Shown: positions 49,178 to 59,531, counted from the stretch's first letter. The stretch: DNA of 64,000 nucleotides from Paracidovorax avenae ATCC 19860 (GCF_000176855.2 NC_015138.1:1364001-1428000), one strand, 5' to 3'. Translations and numbers: made by a program. The notes: generated by a model not told the origin, from the letters alone.

Positions 49178-50344
49178 ATGATCCACTGGAACCACGGCGG
49201 CCAGGACCGCAGCGCGCAATGGCACTCGGAGGCCGGCGTCGCCGCGCCGCGCCGCGTGGTGGTGGCCGACGACACGCTGCCCGCCGATGCGGCCTACCGC
49301 ATGGCCTGCGAAGGCACGGGACTGCTGTGGCAGGGTGACTTCCAGAATGCCCGGCACCTGCTGCAGGCGCTGATGCGCCGGGCCGATAGCCGGGGCCGCC
49401 CACGCGGCGGCGCGAAAGGCCGCGGCAAGGCGGTTGCGGCGCCGGCGACTGCACCGGCGCAGGCCTTCCACCTGCATCGCCAGGCCCAGGCCCAGCGGGC
49501 TCGGGTGCTCGGCATGCTGCTCATTCCGGTGGAAGGCGACCATGGCATCGCGCTGCGGCGGGCACCCGACTGGCGGCCGGCGCTGGCCGAGGCATGGGGC
49601 GCTCCCGACGGTACGCCCCGCGTGGCCTCGCTGCGCGAGCTGCTGGGCCTCATGGGCGCGCACGAGTGGCGCAAGAGGGGCGTGGAGATTCCCGCCCTGG
49701 GGGCACCACCGGACAACCGCATCCATCCGCACTACGGCGTGTTCTCGCCCGTGCGCGGCGAGTACATCGATCTCGTGGCGCAGGTGCCGCTGCCCGCGGG
49801 CGCGGCTGCGCTGGCCTTCGATATCGGCACCGGCACCGGCGTGCTCGCGGCCGTGCTCGCGCGGCGCGGCGTGCGCCGTGTCGTCGCCACCGACCAGGAC
49901 CCCCGGGCCCTGGCCTGTGCGCGCGAGAACCTGCAGCGCCTGCGCGTGCTGCCGGCCGTGGACATCCTCCAGGCCGACCTTTTCCCTCCGGGCCGTGCGC
50001 CCCTGGTGGTGTGCAATCCGCCGTGGGTGCCGGCGCGTGCCGCTGCTCCCGTCGAGCGCGCGGTCTATGACGAGGACAGCCGCATGCTGCGGGGCTTCCT
50101 CGGCGGCCTGGCCGGGCACCTGGAGCCGGACGGAGAGGGCTGGCTGATCCTTTCGGACCTGGCGGAGCACCTGGAGCTGCGCCCGCGCGCCGAGTTGCTC
50201 GGCTGGATCGAGGCCGCGGGCCTGCAGGTGCTGGGCCGGCACGACGTCCGGCCGCGCCACGGGAAGGCTGCAGACGCTTCCGATCCGCTGCATGCGGCCC
50301 GTGCAGCGGAGGTCACTTCGCTCTGGCGGCTCGGCGCCGCCTGA
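49178..50344 (+). CDS. Class I SAM-dependent methyltransferase with NPPW motif
   Basis: About 388 residues from 49178 (MIHWNHGGQDRSAQW); a TTG at 49169 closer to a GAGAG site is an alternative. The C-terminal catalytic half has AFDIGTGTGVLAAVLARRG (SAM site) and LVVCNPPWVPARA, the N-P-P-W/Y motif of enzymes that methylate planar nitrogens in rRNA or protein glutamine (PrmC/RlmG-like). The N-terminal half has an Ala/Arg-rich insertion near residue 70-90. The exact target is unknown. Confidence 0.85.
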   Translation: MIHWNHGGQDRSAQWHSEAGVAAPRRVVVADDTLPADAAYRMACEGTGLLWQGDFQNARHLLQALMRRADSRGRPRGGAKGRGKAVAAPATAPAQAFHLHRQAQAQRARVLGMLLIPVEGDHGIALRRAPDWRPALAEAWGAPDGTPRVASLRELLGLMGAHEWRKRGVEIPALGAPPDNRIHPHYGVFSPVRGEYIDLVAQVPLPAGAAALAFDIGTGTGVLAAVLARRGVRRVVATDQDPRALACARENLQRLRVLPAVDILQADLFPPGRAPLVVCNPPWVPARAAAPVERAVYDEDSRMLRGFLGGLAGHLEPDGEGWLILSDLAEHLELRPRAELLGWIEAAGLQVLGRHDVRPRHGKAADASDPLHAARAAEVTSLWRLGAA

Positions 50345-50373
50345 CACCCGCAGGGGCCTTCCAGCGCGCCGTG

Positions 50374-50913
50374 TCAGGCCGGCATGGGCAGCAACTGCTC
50401 CATGCGCTGGCGCACGATGGCGGCCCGCTCCGGGCCGGCCAGCAGTTCGATCTCTTCCAGCAAGGCTTCGCTGACATCCATCATGCTGTCGCGGTCGCGC
50501 GCGCCGCGCAGTGCCTCGAGGAAGTTCTGTGCCAGCGCGGGGTTGCGGCGCGCGAACATGCGCTCGCAGATGTCGAACAGGTACATGCGCGCACCCGCGA
50601 GCGAGCGCAGCGCGTTGGAGGGCGCGGGCGGGGTTTCCGGTGGGGCCTGGGATGGCGCCTGGCGCGTCACGGCGGCGGTGGACGGTGCGGCGGCAGGCGC
50701 CGGAGCCGGAGCCGCGGCGCCGCCGGCCTGGACCAGGTAGCCGTCCGCCAGCAGGCGGGCCACGATGTCCTTGCCGGCGCCGTGGTAGAGCGCTTCCAGC
50801 TCGGCCGCGGGCCGGCCGTCGGCCAGCAGCAGCAGCGAGCGTTCGCGCAGGCTGAGGGTGCGCACGCCCGGGGAGAGTTCCAGGCGGGCCTTGTCGGTCT
50901 TCAAGAGCAGCAT
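50374..50913 (-). CDS. Hypothetical protein, 179 residues
   Basis: Starts at 50913 (MLLLKTDKARLELSPGVRTL). An N-terminal ~60-residue domain with a winged-helix-like pattern (LADGRPAAELEALYHGAGKD) is joined by an Ala/Pro linker to a helical C-terminal region (MYLFDICERMFARRNPALAQ to IVRQRMEQLLPMPA). Not recognised beyond this; a regulatory role is possible. It is divergent from dusC and convergent with the methyltransferase. Confidence 0.75.
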   Translation of the reverse strand: MLLLKTDKARLELSPGVRTLSLRERSLLLLADGRPAAELEALYHGAGKDIVARLLADGYLVQAGGAAAPAPAPAAAPSTAAVTRQAPSQAPPETPPAPSNALRSLAGARMYLFDICERMFARRNPALAQNFLEALRGARDRDSMMDVSEALLEEIELLAGPERAAIVRQRMEQLLPMPA

Positions 50914-51018
50914 GGAGTGCGGAGGGGGCGGGACATTGGCGACAATGGAAGCCTGCATTCCACCGCACTCCGATGACGCCGCGATGACGCGGCCTCCGGT
51001 GCGGGCGCCCCTGCCCCG

Positions 51019-51990
51019 ATGTCCCATCCTCCCCTGCTGCTGCTCGCCCCCATGGAGGGGCTTCTCGACTTCGTCCTGCGCGACGTGCTGACTCGCGTGG
51101 GCGGCGTGGACCGCTGCGTTTCCGAGTTCATCCGCGTGACCGGCACGCTGCTGCCGGACAAGGTGTTCCTGCGCTACATCCCCGAGTTGCGCAACGGCGG
51201 GCGCACGGCGGCGGGCGTGCCGGTGCGTGCCCAGCTGCTGGGATCGGACCCTTCCAGCATGGCCGAGAACGCGGCGCGGCTGGCCGCGCTGGGGCCCGAG
51301 GGCATCGACCTGAACTTCGGCTGTCCGGCCAATGTGGTGAACCGCCACGGCGGCGGCGCCGCGCTGCTGCGCGAGCCCGAGCGCATCGCCGCCGTGGTGG
51401 CCGCGGTGCGCCGCGCGGTGCCGGCAGGGATGCCGGTGTCGGCCAAGATGCGGCTGGGCTACGACGATACCTCGCTGGCCCGGGAATGCGCACAGGCCGC
51501 CGAGGCCGGTGGAGCCTGCGAACTGGTGGTGCATGCCCGCACCAAGGCCGACGGCTACCGCCCGCCGGCCTACTGGGAACTCGTCGCGCCGCTGCGCGCA
51601 GCCGTGCACATTCCGGTGATCGCGAACGGCGAGATCTGGACGGTGGCGGATGCGATGCGCTGCCGGGCGCTCTCGGGTGGCGATGCGCTGATGCTGGGCC
51701 GCGGCATCGTGGCGGACCCGGGCCTGGCCCTGGCCATCCGCGCGGCCGATGCGGGCCGTGCCGGAGCCCCGGCGCTGGCCTGGGAGGCGCTGCTGCCGCA
51801 ACTGGGCGTGTTCTGGCGCACGGTCTGCGAGGACCTGGAGCCGCGCCAGCGCGCGGGGCGGCTCAAGCAATGGCTCAACCTGCTGCGCCGGCGCTTTCCC
51901 GAGGCGGAGGCCGCCTACCAGCACGTGCGCACGGTCACCGACCAGCGCACCATCACCGCCTGGGTGGAGGCGCAGACGGGCGGGGCTTGA
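51019..51990 (+). CDS. dusC: tRNA-dihydrouridine synthase, DusC type
   Basis: A 323-residue flavin enzyme. LLLAPMEGLLDFVLRDVLT opens the TIM barrel, the catalytic cysteine is in GIDLNFGCPANVVNRHGGG, and VVHARTKADGYRPPAYWE and MLGRGIVADPGLAL complete the FMN site. The MEG-L-x-D start and the spacing fit DusC, which reduces U16 in tRNA. It is convergent with the phospholipase-D gene across 35 nt. Confidence 0.93.
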   Translation: MSHPPLLLLAPMEGLLDFVLRDVLTRVGGVDRCVSEFIRVTGTLLPDKVFLRYIPELRNGGRTAAGVPVRAQLLGSDPSSMAENAARLAALGPEGIDLNFGCPANVVNRHGGGAALLREPERIAAVVAAVRRAVPAGMPVSAKMRLGYDDTSLARECAQAAEAGGACELVVHARTKADGYRPPAYWELVAPLRAAVHIPVIANGEIWTVADAMRCRALSGGDALMLGRGIVADPGLALAIRAADAGRAGAPALAWEALLPQLGVFWRTVCEDLEPRQRAGRLKQWLNLLRRRFPEAEAAYQHVRTVTDQRTITAWVEAQTGGA

Positions 51991-52025
51991 TGCCCTGCGC
52001 GCCCGAAGGGAGCCTGCCTAGCTGC

Positions 52026-53885
52026 CTAGAGCAGGTGGTCCGGCGCCAGGGGGCCCAGCAGCCGCAGCAGCATCCGCAGGCCCAGGCTGGCGTCGGGTTC
52101 GTGCGTGGCGTCCGGCAGCCCGCTGCCCTGGGGTGCCCGCCAGACGAGGCTGCCGTCCGGCAGCCGCTCGACGTGCCAGGCGTCCTCGCGCATGGCGGTC
52201 TCGATCTGCGCCGAAGCCATGCGCGACAGGCCGCGGCTCTGGATCAGCAGGGCGATCTCGGTGTTCTGCAACTGCGATCGCAGGTCCAGGTTCATGGAGC
52301 CCACGACGATGAGCCGCCCGTCCAGCACCAGCACCTTGGAGTGGAGCATCGCGCGGGATTTGCCGGTGGCACTGGCGCCGGAGTCGCCGAAGGCGGATTT
52401 CACGCCGGCCTGTTCGCTGCGCAGCTCGTAGAGCTCCAGGCCCATCGACAGCAGCTCTTCGCGGTGCCGTGCGTAGCCCACATGGGCGATCGGCGCGTCG
52501 TTGGAGGCGAGCGAGTTGGTAAGCACGCGGATGCGCACGCCCCGGGCGCGGGCATCGGCGAAGGCGCGTTTCATGTCGTCGCCCGGCACGAAGTAGGGCG
52601 AGATGACCAGCAGGTCCTGGCGCGCCTGGCCGAGCAGGTGGAGCAGTCCGTCCACCACGGTATCGCCCTCCGCGGCACGTCCGGCCGATGCCTGCAGCGG
52701 GCCGCCCGGAGGCGCGGAAGGGCCGGCTGCCTGGGAGGCAGGGGGCACCGGGCCACGGGGCCCCCGTACGTCCAGCGCGGTACCCGGCGGGGTGCTGCGG
52801 ATGCTGGCCGTCTCCCCGTCCGCCGCGATCTTCGCCGGCCGGTCCGCGAGGAGGACCGCCGGCGCCCAGACGAATGGCGCTGCGCCCAGGTCCATCGGCC
52901 GCTCGTTCCAGACGCGAGCACGCTTGTCGTCGGAGGGCTCGCCTGGCGCGGGGCGCGGCTCCCCATCGGGCGGACGGGGGCCGTCGCCGGCCGGGGCAGG
53001 GGCTTCCTCGTCCCCGGGCGCCCGGTCGTCCGCAGCGGTGCCGGAGTCGCCTCCGGAGGTGTTGCGCTCCGGATAGCGGTCGAGCGTCTGCTGCCGCAGG
53101 CGCTGCAGTTCCTCGCGCGTGATGAGCGACTGCACCGGATAGGCGCGCGGGTTGTTCCAGTAGGCGTCGAAGCTGCGCGACATCTCCGCGACGATGGGGC
53201 CGGCGGCGAGCACGTCCAGATCGACGAAGTTGCCGGAATCGGCCTGCCCGAAGTAGGCGTCGCCCAGGTTGCGTCCTCCGGTCACGCCCATGGTGTTGTC
53301 GGCGATGAAGAGCTTGTTGTGCATGCGCTGCTGCACGCGCGAGAAGTCGGTGAGCGACCCCCACAGCCGGCCCACCATGGAGCCGCGCGGGCCGGCGACG
53401 GGGTTGAACATGCGCATCTCGATGTTCGGCTGGAACGCCAGGCCCATCACCAGCGCATTGCGCCCGGTGCTGTGGAAGTCGTCGAGCAGCACCCGCACGC
53501 GCACGCCCCGGCGCGCTGCCGCGACGACACCGCGCAGCAGTCGCTCGCTGCTGGCGTCCGCGTGGATGGCGTAGTACTGCAGGTCCAGCGTCTTGCGGGC
53601 GGCCTCCACCAGTGCCAGGCGGCTGCCGTAGGCGTCCTGTGGTCCGCTCAGCAGCAGGAAGCCCGAGGCATGGCGGGCACCGGCCGCCTGCCTGCGCTCG
53701 TCCACGGTGCGCGCGAGCGGTGTGTCCGCCGCCGCCATGGCGGGCAGGGCGCTCGATTCCGGGCGCTCCACGTTCTGCGGCAGGCCGCTGCAGGCGGCGG
53801 TGGCCAGGGCGAGGGCCAGGACGGCGCCCCAGCGCCCGAGGGCGGCGCGGGCGCGCGGAAGAAGGGCGGCGGAGCCGTCGGGCAT
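52026..53885 (-). CDS. Phospholipase D/cardiolipin synthase-like lipoprotein
   Basis: About 619 residues from 53885, which has AGGA 7 nt upstream (53903 is an alternative). A lipoprotein-type signal (VLALALATAACSGL) places it at the outer or inner membrane facing the periplasm. Two HKD motifs are complete: MHNKLFIADNTMGVTGGRN and LHSKVLVLDGRLIVVGSMN. Between them lies a long Asp/Glu/Pro-rich insert (about residues 275-420). The ClsC/YmdC family joins phospholipids to cardiolipin or phosphatidyl-alcohols; the insert is unusual and of unknown function. Confidence 0.88.
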   Translation of the reverse strand: MPDGSAALLPRARAALGRWGAVLALALATAACSGLPQNVERPESSALPAMAAADTPLARTVDERRQAAGARHASGFLLLSGPQDAYGSRLALVEAARKTLDLQYYAIHADASSERLLRGVVAAARRGVRVRVLLDDFHSTGRNALVMGLAFQPNIEMRMFNPVAGPRGSMVGRLWGSLTDFSRVQQRMHNKLFIADNTMGVTGGRNLGDAYFGQADSGNFVDLDVLAAGPIVAEMSRSFDAYWNNPRAYPVQSLITREELQRLRQQTLDRYPERNTSGGDSGTAADDRAPGDEEAPAPAGDGPRPPDGEPRPAPGEPSDDKRARVWNERPMDLGAAPFVWAPAVLLADRPAKIAADGETASIRSTPPGTALDVRGPRGPVPPASQAAGPSAPPGGPLQASAGRAAEGDTVVDGLLHLLGQARQDLLVISPYFVPGDDMKRAFADARARGVRIRVLTNSLASNDAPIAHVGYARHREELLSMGLELYELRSEQAGVKSAFGDSGASATGKSRAMLHSKVLVLDGRLIVVGSMNLDLRSQLQNTEIALLIQSRGLSRMASAQIETAMREDAWHVERLPDGSLVWRAPQGSGLPDATHEPDASLGLRMLLRLLGPLAPDHLL

Positions 53886-54017
53886 GGGAATCCTGCGGTG
53901 CATGGAGTGCGGGGTGCCCGAGGTATAGCGCGGCGCCTGCCGCCGAGCTGTCGGACAACGCCCCGGCGGTGGCGTCGATCGCCAGGGCGCGCCCGAGGCG
54001 CCCGCAAGAGTCCGTGC

Positions 54018-54320
54018 TCAGCGGCGGGCGTAGCCGAGGCAGGCGCCCGCGTTGGGCAGCCCCCTGCATTCCCGGATCAGCCGGCGTTCCCGCTGGGCAG
54101 GCGTCTCCGCGGACGAGGAGGCCGGGCTGCTGCGCACGCGTGGCGCCTTCCCGCGCGCCCGGGAGCGGGCTTCGGTCTGGTGCGGGCCTGCGTTGGCCGC
54201 AGCAGTGGCTCCCAGGAGTGCGGGCGCGCTGCCGGTGGCTGCGGCCGCGGTGCCCGTGGCCAGGATGCCCACGAGCAGCACGACGGTGGCGCAGGCAACA
54301 GGGTTTGTTTTCGATTGCAT
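54018..54320 (-). CDS. Small secreted protein of unknown function
   Basis: A 100-residue protein with a signal peptide (NPVACATVVLLVGILATGTA, probable cleavage after an Ala run) and a basic, Ser/Ala-rich mature part with two cysteines (RLIRECRGLPNAGACLGYAR) that could form one disulfide. It starts at 54320 behind GGAGGAA, divergent from the aminotransferase gene 50 nt away. No family recognised. Confidence 0.75.
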   Translation of the reverse strand: MQSKTNPVACATVVLLVGILATGTAAAATGSAPALLGATAAANAGPHQTEARSRARGKAPRVRSSPASSSAETPAQRERRLIRECRGLPNAGACLGYARR

Positions 54321-54370
54321 GGGGGTTCCTCCGGCTCGACAATGTACCGTTTCGCCGACCTGACATTTCC

Positions 54371-55543
54371 ATGCGCCACACCCTCGCCCACCTCGAAGAA
54401 TCCAAGATCCGTGAAGTCGCCAACGCCGGCATGGGGCGGCCCGATGTGCTCGCGTTCTGGTTCGGCGAAAGCGACGAAGCCACCCCGGACGTGGTGAACG
54501 AGGCCGCCATCGCCTCGCTGCGCGCCGGTGAAACCTTCTACTCCCAGAACCTCGGCCTGCCCGCGCTGCGCGAAGCCATCGCCGTCTACATGGCGCGCCT
54601 GCACGGCCCGGCCATCGATGCCGGGCGCATCGCCGTCACGTCCGGCGGCGTCAGCGGACTCATGCTGGCGGTGCAGGCGCTGGTGGATCCGGGCGACGAG
54701 GTGGTCGCCGTCACCCCCGTCTGGCCCAACCTCGTGGCCCAGCCGCGCATCCTGGGTGCGCGCCTGCAGTGCCTGCCGCTGCGCCCGCGGGAGGACGGTG
54801 CCTGGGCGCTGGACATGGACGCCCTGAAGCGCGCGGTGACGCCGGCCACGCGGCTGCTGGTGGTGAACGCCCCGAACAATCCGACGGGCTGGACGCTGTC
54901 GGCGGCCGAGCAGCGCGAGATCCTGGAGCACTGCCGCGCCACGGGCACCTGGATCCTGGCCGACGAGGTCTATGAGCGCCTGTACTACGAACCGACGCCC
55001 CACGGCTGCGCGCCGAGCTTCCTCGACCTCGCCGCGCCGGAGGACCGCCTGGTGGTGGTGCACAGCTTCTCCAAGAGCTTCCTGATGACGGGCTGGCGGC
55101 TGGGCTGGCTCGTCCTGCCGCCGGCACTGGCGGCCCACATGGGCAAGCTGATCGAGTTCAATACCTCGTGCGTGAGCGTCTTCACGCAGCGCGGCGGCAT
55201 CGCGGCGCTGCAGCACGAGGCGGAGATCGTGCCGCGCGTCACCGCCCACATGCGCCTGTGCCGCGACACCCTGCTGCCGCTGCTGCAGGCGGTGCCCGGC
55301 GTGCATGCCCATGCGGCCAGCGGTGGCATGTACGCCTTCTTCCGCATGGACGGCCATGGCGACGCGATGGCCACCGCCAAGCGCCTCGTGGCGGAAGCCG
55401 GCCTGGGCCTGGCGCCCGGCAATGCTTTCGGTCCGGAAGGGGAGGGCTGGCTGCGCTGGTGCTTCGCCTCGCGCGACCCCGCGCGGCTGGTGGAAGGGGT
55501 GGCGCGCCTGCGGAAATGGCTCGAAAAGGCCGGCGCGGTATAA
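54371..55543 (+). CDS. PLP-dependent aminotransferase class I/II
   Basis: A 390-residue enzyme from 54371 ([20 protein letters not shown]). Fold-type I signatures: [52 protein letters not shown] and the PLP lysine in [18 protein letters not shown]. It is a probable aspartate-type aminotransferase; substrate unassigned. The rpsO promoter -10 element overlaps its stop codon. Confidence 0.9.
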   Translation: MRHTLAHLEESKIREVANAGMGRPDVLAFWFGESDEATPDVVNEAAIASLRAGETFYSQNLGLPALREAIAVYMARLHGPAIDAGRIAVTSGGVSGLMLAVQALVDPGDEVVAVTPVWPNLVAQPRILGARLQCLPLRPREDGAWALDMDALKRAVTPATRLLVVNAPNNPTGWTLSAAEQREILEHCRATGTWILADEVYERLYYEPTPHGCAPSFLDLAAPEDRLVVVHSFSKSFLMTGWRLGWLVLPPALAAHMGKLIEFNTSCVSVFTQRGGIAALQHEAEIVPRVTAHMRLCRDTLLPLLQAVPGVHAHAASGGMYAFFRMDGHGDAMATAKRLVAEAGLGLAPGNAFGPEGEGWLRWCFASRDPARLVEGVARLRKWLEKAGAV

Positions 55544-55544
55544 T
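55539..55544 (+). promoter_or_regulatory. Candidate -10 of the rpsO-pnp promoter
   Basis: A perfect TATAAT contains the TAA stop codon of the aminotransferase (55541-55543). No strong -35 is visible. It lies 127 nt before rpsO. Confidence 0.55.
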
Positions 55545-55670
55545 CCCATGGTTTTGCATGGTGCAAGACGCACGCCGCCGGCCGTTCCAGCCCGCGGCGC
55601 AAGTCAAAACCTGGGGCCGCAGCCTCGCCACGCGCGAGGCCCGCCGGCTCCGACACTCAAGGAAAAACCA

Positions 55671-55937
55671 ATGATCGCATCCTCCGTCAAGGCCGAAGTC
55701 ATCAAGGACAACGCCCGCGCCGCCAACGATACCGGCAGCCCCGAAGTGCAGGTGGCCCTGCTCACGGCCCGCATCAACGAGCTGACCCCCCACTTCAAGC
55801 AGCACGCCAAGGACCACCACGGCCGCCGCGGCCTGCTGCGCATGGTGAGCCGCCGCCGCAAGCTGCTGGACTACCTCAAGGCCAAGGACGCCGACCGCTA
55901 CACGGCCCTGATCGCCAAGCTGGGCCTGCGCAAGTAA
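55671..55937 (+). CDS. rpsO: 30S ribosomal protein S15
   Basis: S15, 88 residues from 55671 behind AAGGAA. Core motifs are [20 protein letters not shown] and [20 protein letters not shown]. It binds the central domain of 16S rRNA. It is followed by a terminator and pnp, the classic rpsO-pnp order. Confidence 0.98.
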   Translation: MIASSVKAEVIKDNARAANDTGSPEVQVALLTARINELTPHFKQHAKDHHGRRGLLRMVSRRRKLLDYLKAKDADRYTALIAKLGLRK

Positions 55938-55954
55938 GCGCATCCGCACGCAGG

Positions 55955-55990
55955 AACGCCTGGGTTAGCACGCTGACTCAGGCGTTTTCT
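55955..55990 (+). terminator. Terminator/attenuator between rpsO and pnp
   Basis: AACGCCTG (55955-55962) pairs with CAGGCGTT (55979-55986), followed by TTCT. It probably ends part of the rpsO transcripts, with read-through into pnp. Confidence 0.75.
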
Positions 55991-56024
55991 ACTTCGGAGC
56001 CGCAATAGCAGAGCGAAGCTGTGT

Positions 56025-56126
56025 CATTCCAATGGCCTTGGGGGCTGCCGGCCCGGCCCCAGGTCCACTGGAATGGCATCGTGTTCTGAGTTGCCCTCCG
56101 GCCCCCGCCGGCCTCTCCGGGCCGGC
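56025..56126 (+). promoter_or_regulatory. Structured 5' leader of pnp
   Basis: CATTCCA (56025-56031) pairs with TGGAATG (56069-56075) around inner CTTGGGGGC/GCCCCAGG complements, giving a long hairpin. A second GCCGGCC/GGCCGGC hairpin lies at 56107-56126, 27 nt before the start codon. In E. coli an RNase III-cleaved pnp leader hairpin mediates autoregulation; the same is plausible here. Confidence 0.55.
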
Positions 56127-56153
56127 ATCCACACCGAAGCATAGGAAACACGC

Positions 56154-58433
56154 ATGACCATCTTCAACAAAGTCACCAAGTCCTTCCAGTGGGGCGACAA
56201 GACCGTCGTCATGGAAACGGGCGAGATCGCCCGCCAGGCCAACGGCGCCGTGCTGGTCGAGATCGACGGCACCGTCATCCTCGCCACCGTGGCGGCTTCC
56301 AAGTCGGCCAAGCCAGGCCAGGACTTCTTCCCCCTGACGGTGGACTACATCGAGAAGACGTACGCCGCCGGCAAGATCCCCGGCAGCTTCTTCAAGCGCG
56401 AAGCCAAGCCCAGCGAGCACGAGACGCTGACCAGCCGCCTGATCGACCGCCCGATCCGCCCGCTGTTCCCCGAAGGCTTCCTGAACGAAGTGCACGTGGT
56501 CGTCCACACCGTGTCGCTCAACCCCGAGGTCGATGCCGATATCGCCGCCATGATCGGCGTGAGTGCTGCGCTGGCCATCTCCGGCATCCCGTTCGCCGGC
56601 CCCATCGGCGCCGCGCGCGTGGGCTACATCAACGGCGAATACGTGCTGAACCCGGGCCAGACCGCCCGCAAGAATTCGCAGATGGACCTCGTCGTCGCCG
56701 GCACCGAAGCTGCCGTGCTGATGGTCGAATCCGAAGCCCAGCAACTCAGCGAAGACATCATGCTGGGCGGCGTGGTGTTCGGCCACGAGCAGGCCAACAT
56801 CGCCATCAACGCCATCCATGAACTGGTGCGCGAAGCCGGCAAGCCCGTGTGGGACTGGCAGGCGCCCGCCGAAGACGAGGCCTTCGTCGCCAAGGTCAAG
56901 GACCTGGCCGAAGAGAAGCTGCGCGCCGTCTACCAGATCCGCAGCAAGCAGGCCCGCACCCAGGCCCTGCGCGAAGCCAACGCCAGCGTGATGGAAGCGC
57001 TCAAGGCCAGCGGCGAGCCCTTCGACGCCGGCAAGGTGGGCGACCTGCTGTTCGCCATCGAATCGAAGATCGTGCGCAGCCAGATCCTGGCCGGCGAGCC
57101 CCGCATCGACGGCCGCGACACGCGCACCGTGCGCCCCATCGAGATCCGCAGCTCCGTGCTGCCCCGCACGCACGGCTCGGCCCTCTTCACGCGCGGCGAG
57201 ACGCAGGCCCTGGTGGTCTCCACGCTGGGCACCGAGCGCGACGCGCAGCGCATCGACGCACTGGCCGGCGAGTTCGAAGACCGCTTCATGTTCCACTACA
57301 ACATGCCTCCCTTCGCCACCGGCGAAGTGGGCCGCATGGGCTCCACGAAGCGCCGCGAGATCGGCCACGGCCGCCTGGCCAAGCGCGCGCTGGTCGCCGT
57401 GCTGCCGACGAAGGAAGAGTTCCCCTACACGATCCGCGTGGTGTCCGAGATCACCGAGTCCAACGGCTCGTCCTCGATGGCTTCCGTCTGCGGCGGCTGC
57501 CTGTCGATGATGGACGCCGGCGTGCCGATGAAGGCCCACGTGGCCGGCATCGCCATGGGCCTGATCAAGGAAGACAACCGCTTCGCCGTGCTGACCGACA
57601 TCCTGGGCGACGAGGACCACCTCGGTGACATGGACTTCAAGGTGGCCGGCACGACGGCCGGCATCACCGCCCTGCAGATGGACATCAAGATCCAGGGCAT
57701 CACCAAGGAAATCATGCAGGTCGCCCTGGCCCAGGCCAAGGAAGCCCGCCTGCACATCCTCGGCAAGATGCAGGAAGCGATGGGCGAGGCCAAGACCGAG
57801 GTCTCCAGCTTCGCGCCCAAGCTCTACACGATGAAGATCAACCCCGAGAAGATCCGCGACGTGATCGGCAAGGGCGGCGCCGTGATCCGCGCATTGACGG
57901 AAGAAACCGGCTGCCAGATCAACATCGAGGAAGACGGCACGATCACCATCGCCGCGACCGATGCCGAGAAGGCCGACGTCGCCAAGAAGCGCATCGAGCA
58001 GATCACGGCCGAGGTCGAGATCGGCAAGATCTACGAAGGCCCCGTGGTCAAGATCCTGGACTTCGGCGCGCTGATCAACCTGCTGCCCGGCAAGGACGGC
58101 CTGCTGCACATCAGCCAGATCGCCCACGAGCGCGTGGAGAAGGTCACCGACTACCTGACCGAAGGCCAGGTCGTGAAGGTCAAGGTGCTCGAGACCGACG
58201 AGAAGGGCCGCGTGAAGCTGTCCATGCGCGCGCTGCTGGACCGCCCCATGGGTGACAGCGGCCGTCCGGCGCCCGCCGAGCGCGGCGACCGTGGGGATCG
58301 CGGCGACCGTGGCGACCGCACGGAACGTGGCGAGCGCCGCGAGCGCCGCGAACCTGCCGGTGCCGACCAGCAGCAACAACAGCAGCAGCAATCCACCGGT
58401 ACGGGCGAGCACTCCGGCCAGATGGATGCCTGA
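56154..58433 (+). CDS. pnp: Polyribonucleotide nucleotidyltransferase (PNPase)
   Basis: PNPase, 759 residues. Two RNase PH domains (first from [16 protein letters not shown], second around [20 protein letters not shown]), then a KH domain ([19 protein letters not shown], near 570) and an S1 domain ([20 protein letters not shown], near 625-690). The C-terminal tail is unusual: short Arg-Gly-Asp repeats (about residues 704-722) and a polyglutamine run. It degrades RNA 3' to 5' using phosphate. Confidence 0.98.
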   Translation: MTIFNKVTKSFQWGDKTVVMETGEIARQANGAVLVEIDGTVILATVAASKSAKPGQDFFPLTVDYIEKTYAAGKIPGSFFKREAKPSEHETLTSRLIDRPIRPLFPEGFLNEVHVVVHTVSLNPEVDADIAAMIGVSAALAISGIPFAGPIGAARVGYINGEYVLNPGQTARKNSQMDLVVAGTEAAVLMVESEAQQLSEDIMLGGVVFGHEQANIAINAIHELVREAGKPVWDWQAPAEDEAFVAKVKDLAEEKLRAVYQIRSKQARTQALREANASVMEALKASGEPFDAGKVGDLLFAIESKIVRSQILAGEPRIDGRDTRTVRPIEIRSSVLPRTHGSALFTRGETQALVVSTLGTERDAQRIDALAGEFEDRFMFHYNMPPFATGEVGRMGSTKRREIGHGRLAKRALVAVLPTKEEFPYTIRVVSEITESNGSSSMASVCGGCLSMMDAGVPMKAHVAGIAMGLIKEDNRFAVLTDILGDEDHLGDMDFKVAGTTAGITALQMDIKIQGITKEIMQVALAQAKEARLHILGKMQEAMGEAKTEVSSFAPKLYTMKINPEKIRDVIGKGGAVIRALTEETGCQINIEEDGTITIAATDAEKADVAKKRIEQITAEVEIGKIYEGPVVKILDFGALINLLPGKDGLLHISQIAHERVEKVTDYLTEGQVVKVKVLETDEKGRVKLSMRALLDRPMGDSGRPAPAERGDRGDRGDRGDRTERGERRERREPAGADQQQQQQQQSTGTGEHSGQMDA

Positions 58434-58526
58434 GCGCCAGCGCCGCCTCCGGCGGCGGTGACCACCGGTCCGGCCCTGGTGCCGGCCTGGCCTTCTTTTG
58501 ACACCTGACATCCCTGGGGATCCAGT

Positions 58527-59531
58527 ATGGCGACCACCATGCGTGCCGTGGAAATCGCGGGCTCCGGCGGCCCGGAAGTACTGCGCCTCGCCGAGCGGCC
58601 CGTGCCGCGGCCGGGCGCCGGCGAGCTGCTGATCCGCGTCGCGGCCAGCGGCATCAACCGGCCCGACGTGCTCCAGCGCAAGGGGCACTATGCGCCCCCG
58701 CCGGGAGCTTCCGACCTGCCCGGGCTCGAAGTGGCGGGCACCATCGCGGAAGGCGACGGGCCGGCGATGGCCGCTGCCGGCCTGAAGGCTGGCGACCGCG
58801 TGTGCGCGCTGGTCGCGGGCGGCGGCTATGCCGAGTGGTGCGTCGCACCCGTCGCGCAATGCCTGCCGGTGCCCGAAGGCTGGAGCGACGTGGAGGCGGC
58901 CTCGCTGCCCGAGACCTTCTTCACGGTGTGGAGCAACGTGTTCGACCGCGGCCGCCTCGCGGCCGGCGAAACCCTGCTGGTGCAGGGCGGCAGCAGCGGT
59001 ATCGGCGTGACGGCCATCCAGCTCGGCCGCGCCTTCGGCGCCACGGTGATCGTGACGGCGGGCTCGGACGAGAAGTGCCGCACCTGCCTGGAGCTCGGTG
59101 CCCACCACGCCATCAACTACAAGACGCAGGACTTCGTGGCCGAGGCCCGGCGCATCACCGATGGCCGCGGCGTGGACGTGGTGCTCGACATGGTGGCAGG
59201 CGACTACGTGGCGCGCGAGGTCGAGTGCCTGGCCGAGGATGGCCGCCTGGTCATCATCGCCGTGCAGGGCGGGGTGAAGTCCTCATTCGATGCAGGGCTC
59301 GTGCTGCGCCGCCGCCTCACGGTGACGGGTTCGACGCTGCGGCCCCGCTCCGTCGCGTTCAAGGGCGCCATCGCGGCCGCCCTGCGCGAGCGGGTGTGGC
59401 CGCTGCTGGCGGCGCGCACCGTCCGGCCCGTGGTGCACAGCACCTTCCCGGCGGCCGAGGCGTCCCGGGCCCATGCGCTCATGGAGTCGAGCCAGCATGC
59501 CGGCAAGATCGTTTTGACGTGGACAGCATGA
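58527..59531 (+). CDS. NAD(P)H quinone oxidoreductase (PIG3/QOR-like)
   Basis: A 334-residue zinc-free MDR protein. [39 protein letters not shown] and the cofactor motif [19 protein letters not shown] are typical of the PIG3 subgroup, which reduces ortho-quinones with NADPH. Its stop overlaps the tpiA start (ATGA), so the two are coupled. The 93-nt gap behind pnp holds a GCCGCC/GGCGGC hairpin. Confidence 0.92.
   Translation: MATTMRAVEIAGSGGPEVLRLAERPVPRPGAGELLIRVAASGINRPDVLQRKGHYAPPPGASDLPGLEVAGTIAEGDGPAMAAAGLKAGDRVCALVAGGGYAEWCVAPVAQCLPVPEGWSDVEAASLPETFFTVWSNVFDRGRLAAGETLLVQGGSSGIGVTAIQLGRAFGATVIVTAGSDEKCRTCLELGAHHAINYKTQDFVAEARRITDGRGVDVVLDMVAGDYVAREVECLAEDGRLVIIAVQGGVKSSFDAGLVLRRRLTVTGSTLRPRSVAFKGAIAAALRERVWPLLAARTVRPVVHSTFPAAEASRAHALMESSQHAGKIVLTWTA

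Noticed and set aside
51486..54497. A 1,003-codon plus-strand frame from dusC across the phospholipase-D gene
   Set aside because: Runs out of frame through dusC and antisense to two HKD motifs; composition is that of a shadow frame.
58434..58526. Hairpins after pnp considered as a firm terminator
   Set aside because: GCCGCC/GGCGGC stem has no T-run next to it; the later TTCTTTT lacks a clear stem, so it was left as a note only.
55989..59108. A 1,039-codon minus-strand frame opposite pnp and the quinone oxidoreductase
   Set aside because: Pure antisense shadow with low-complexity His/Asp/Gly composition; both plus-strand proteins are unmistakable.
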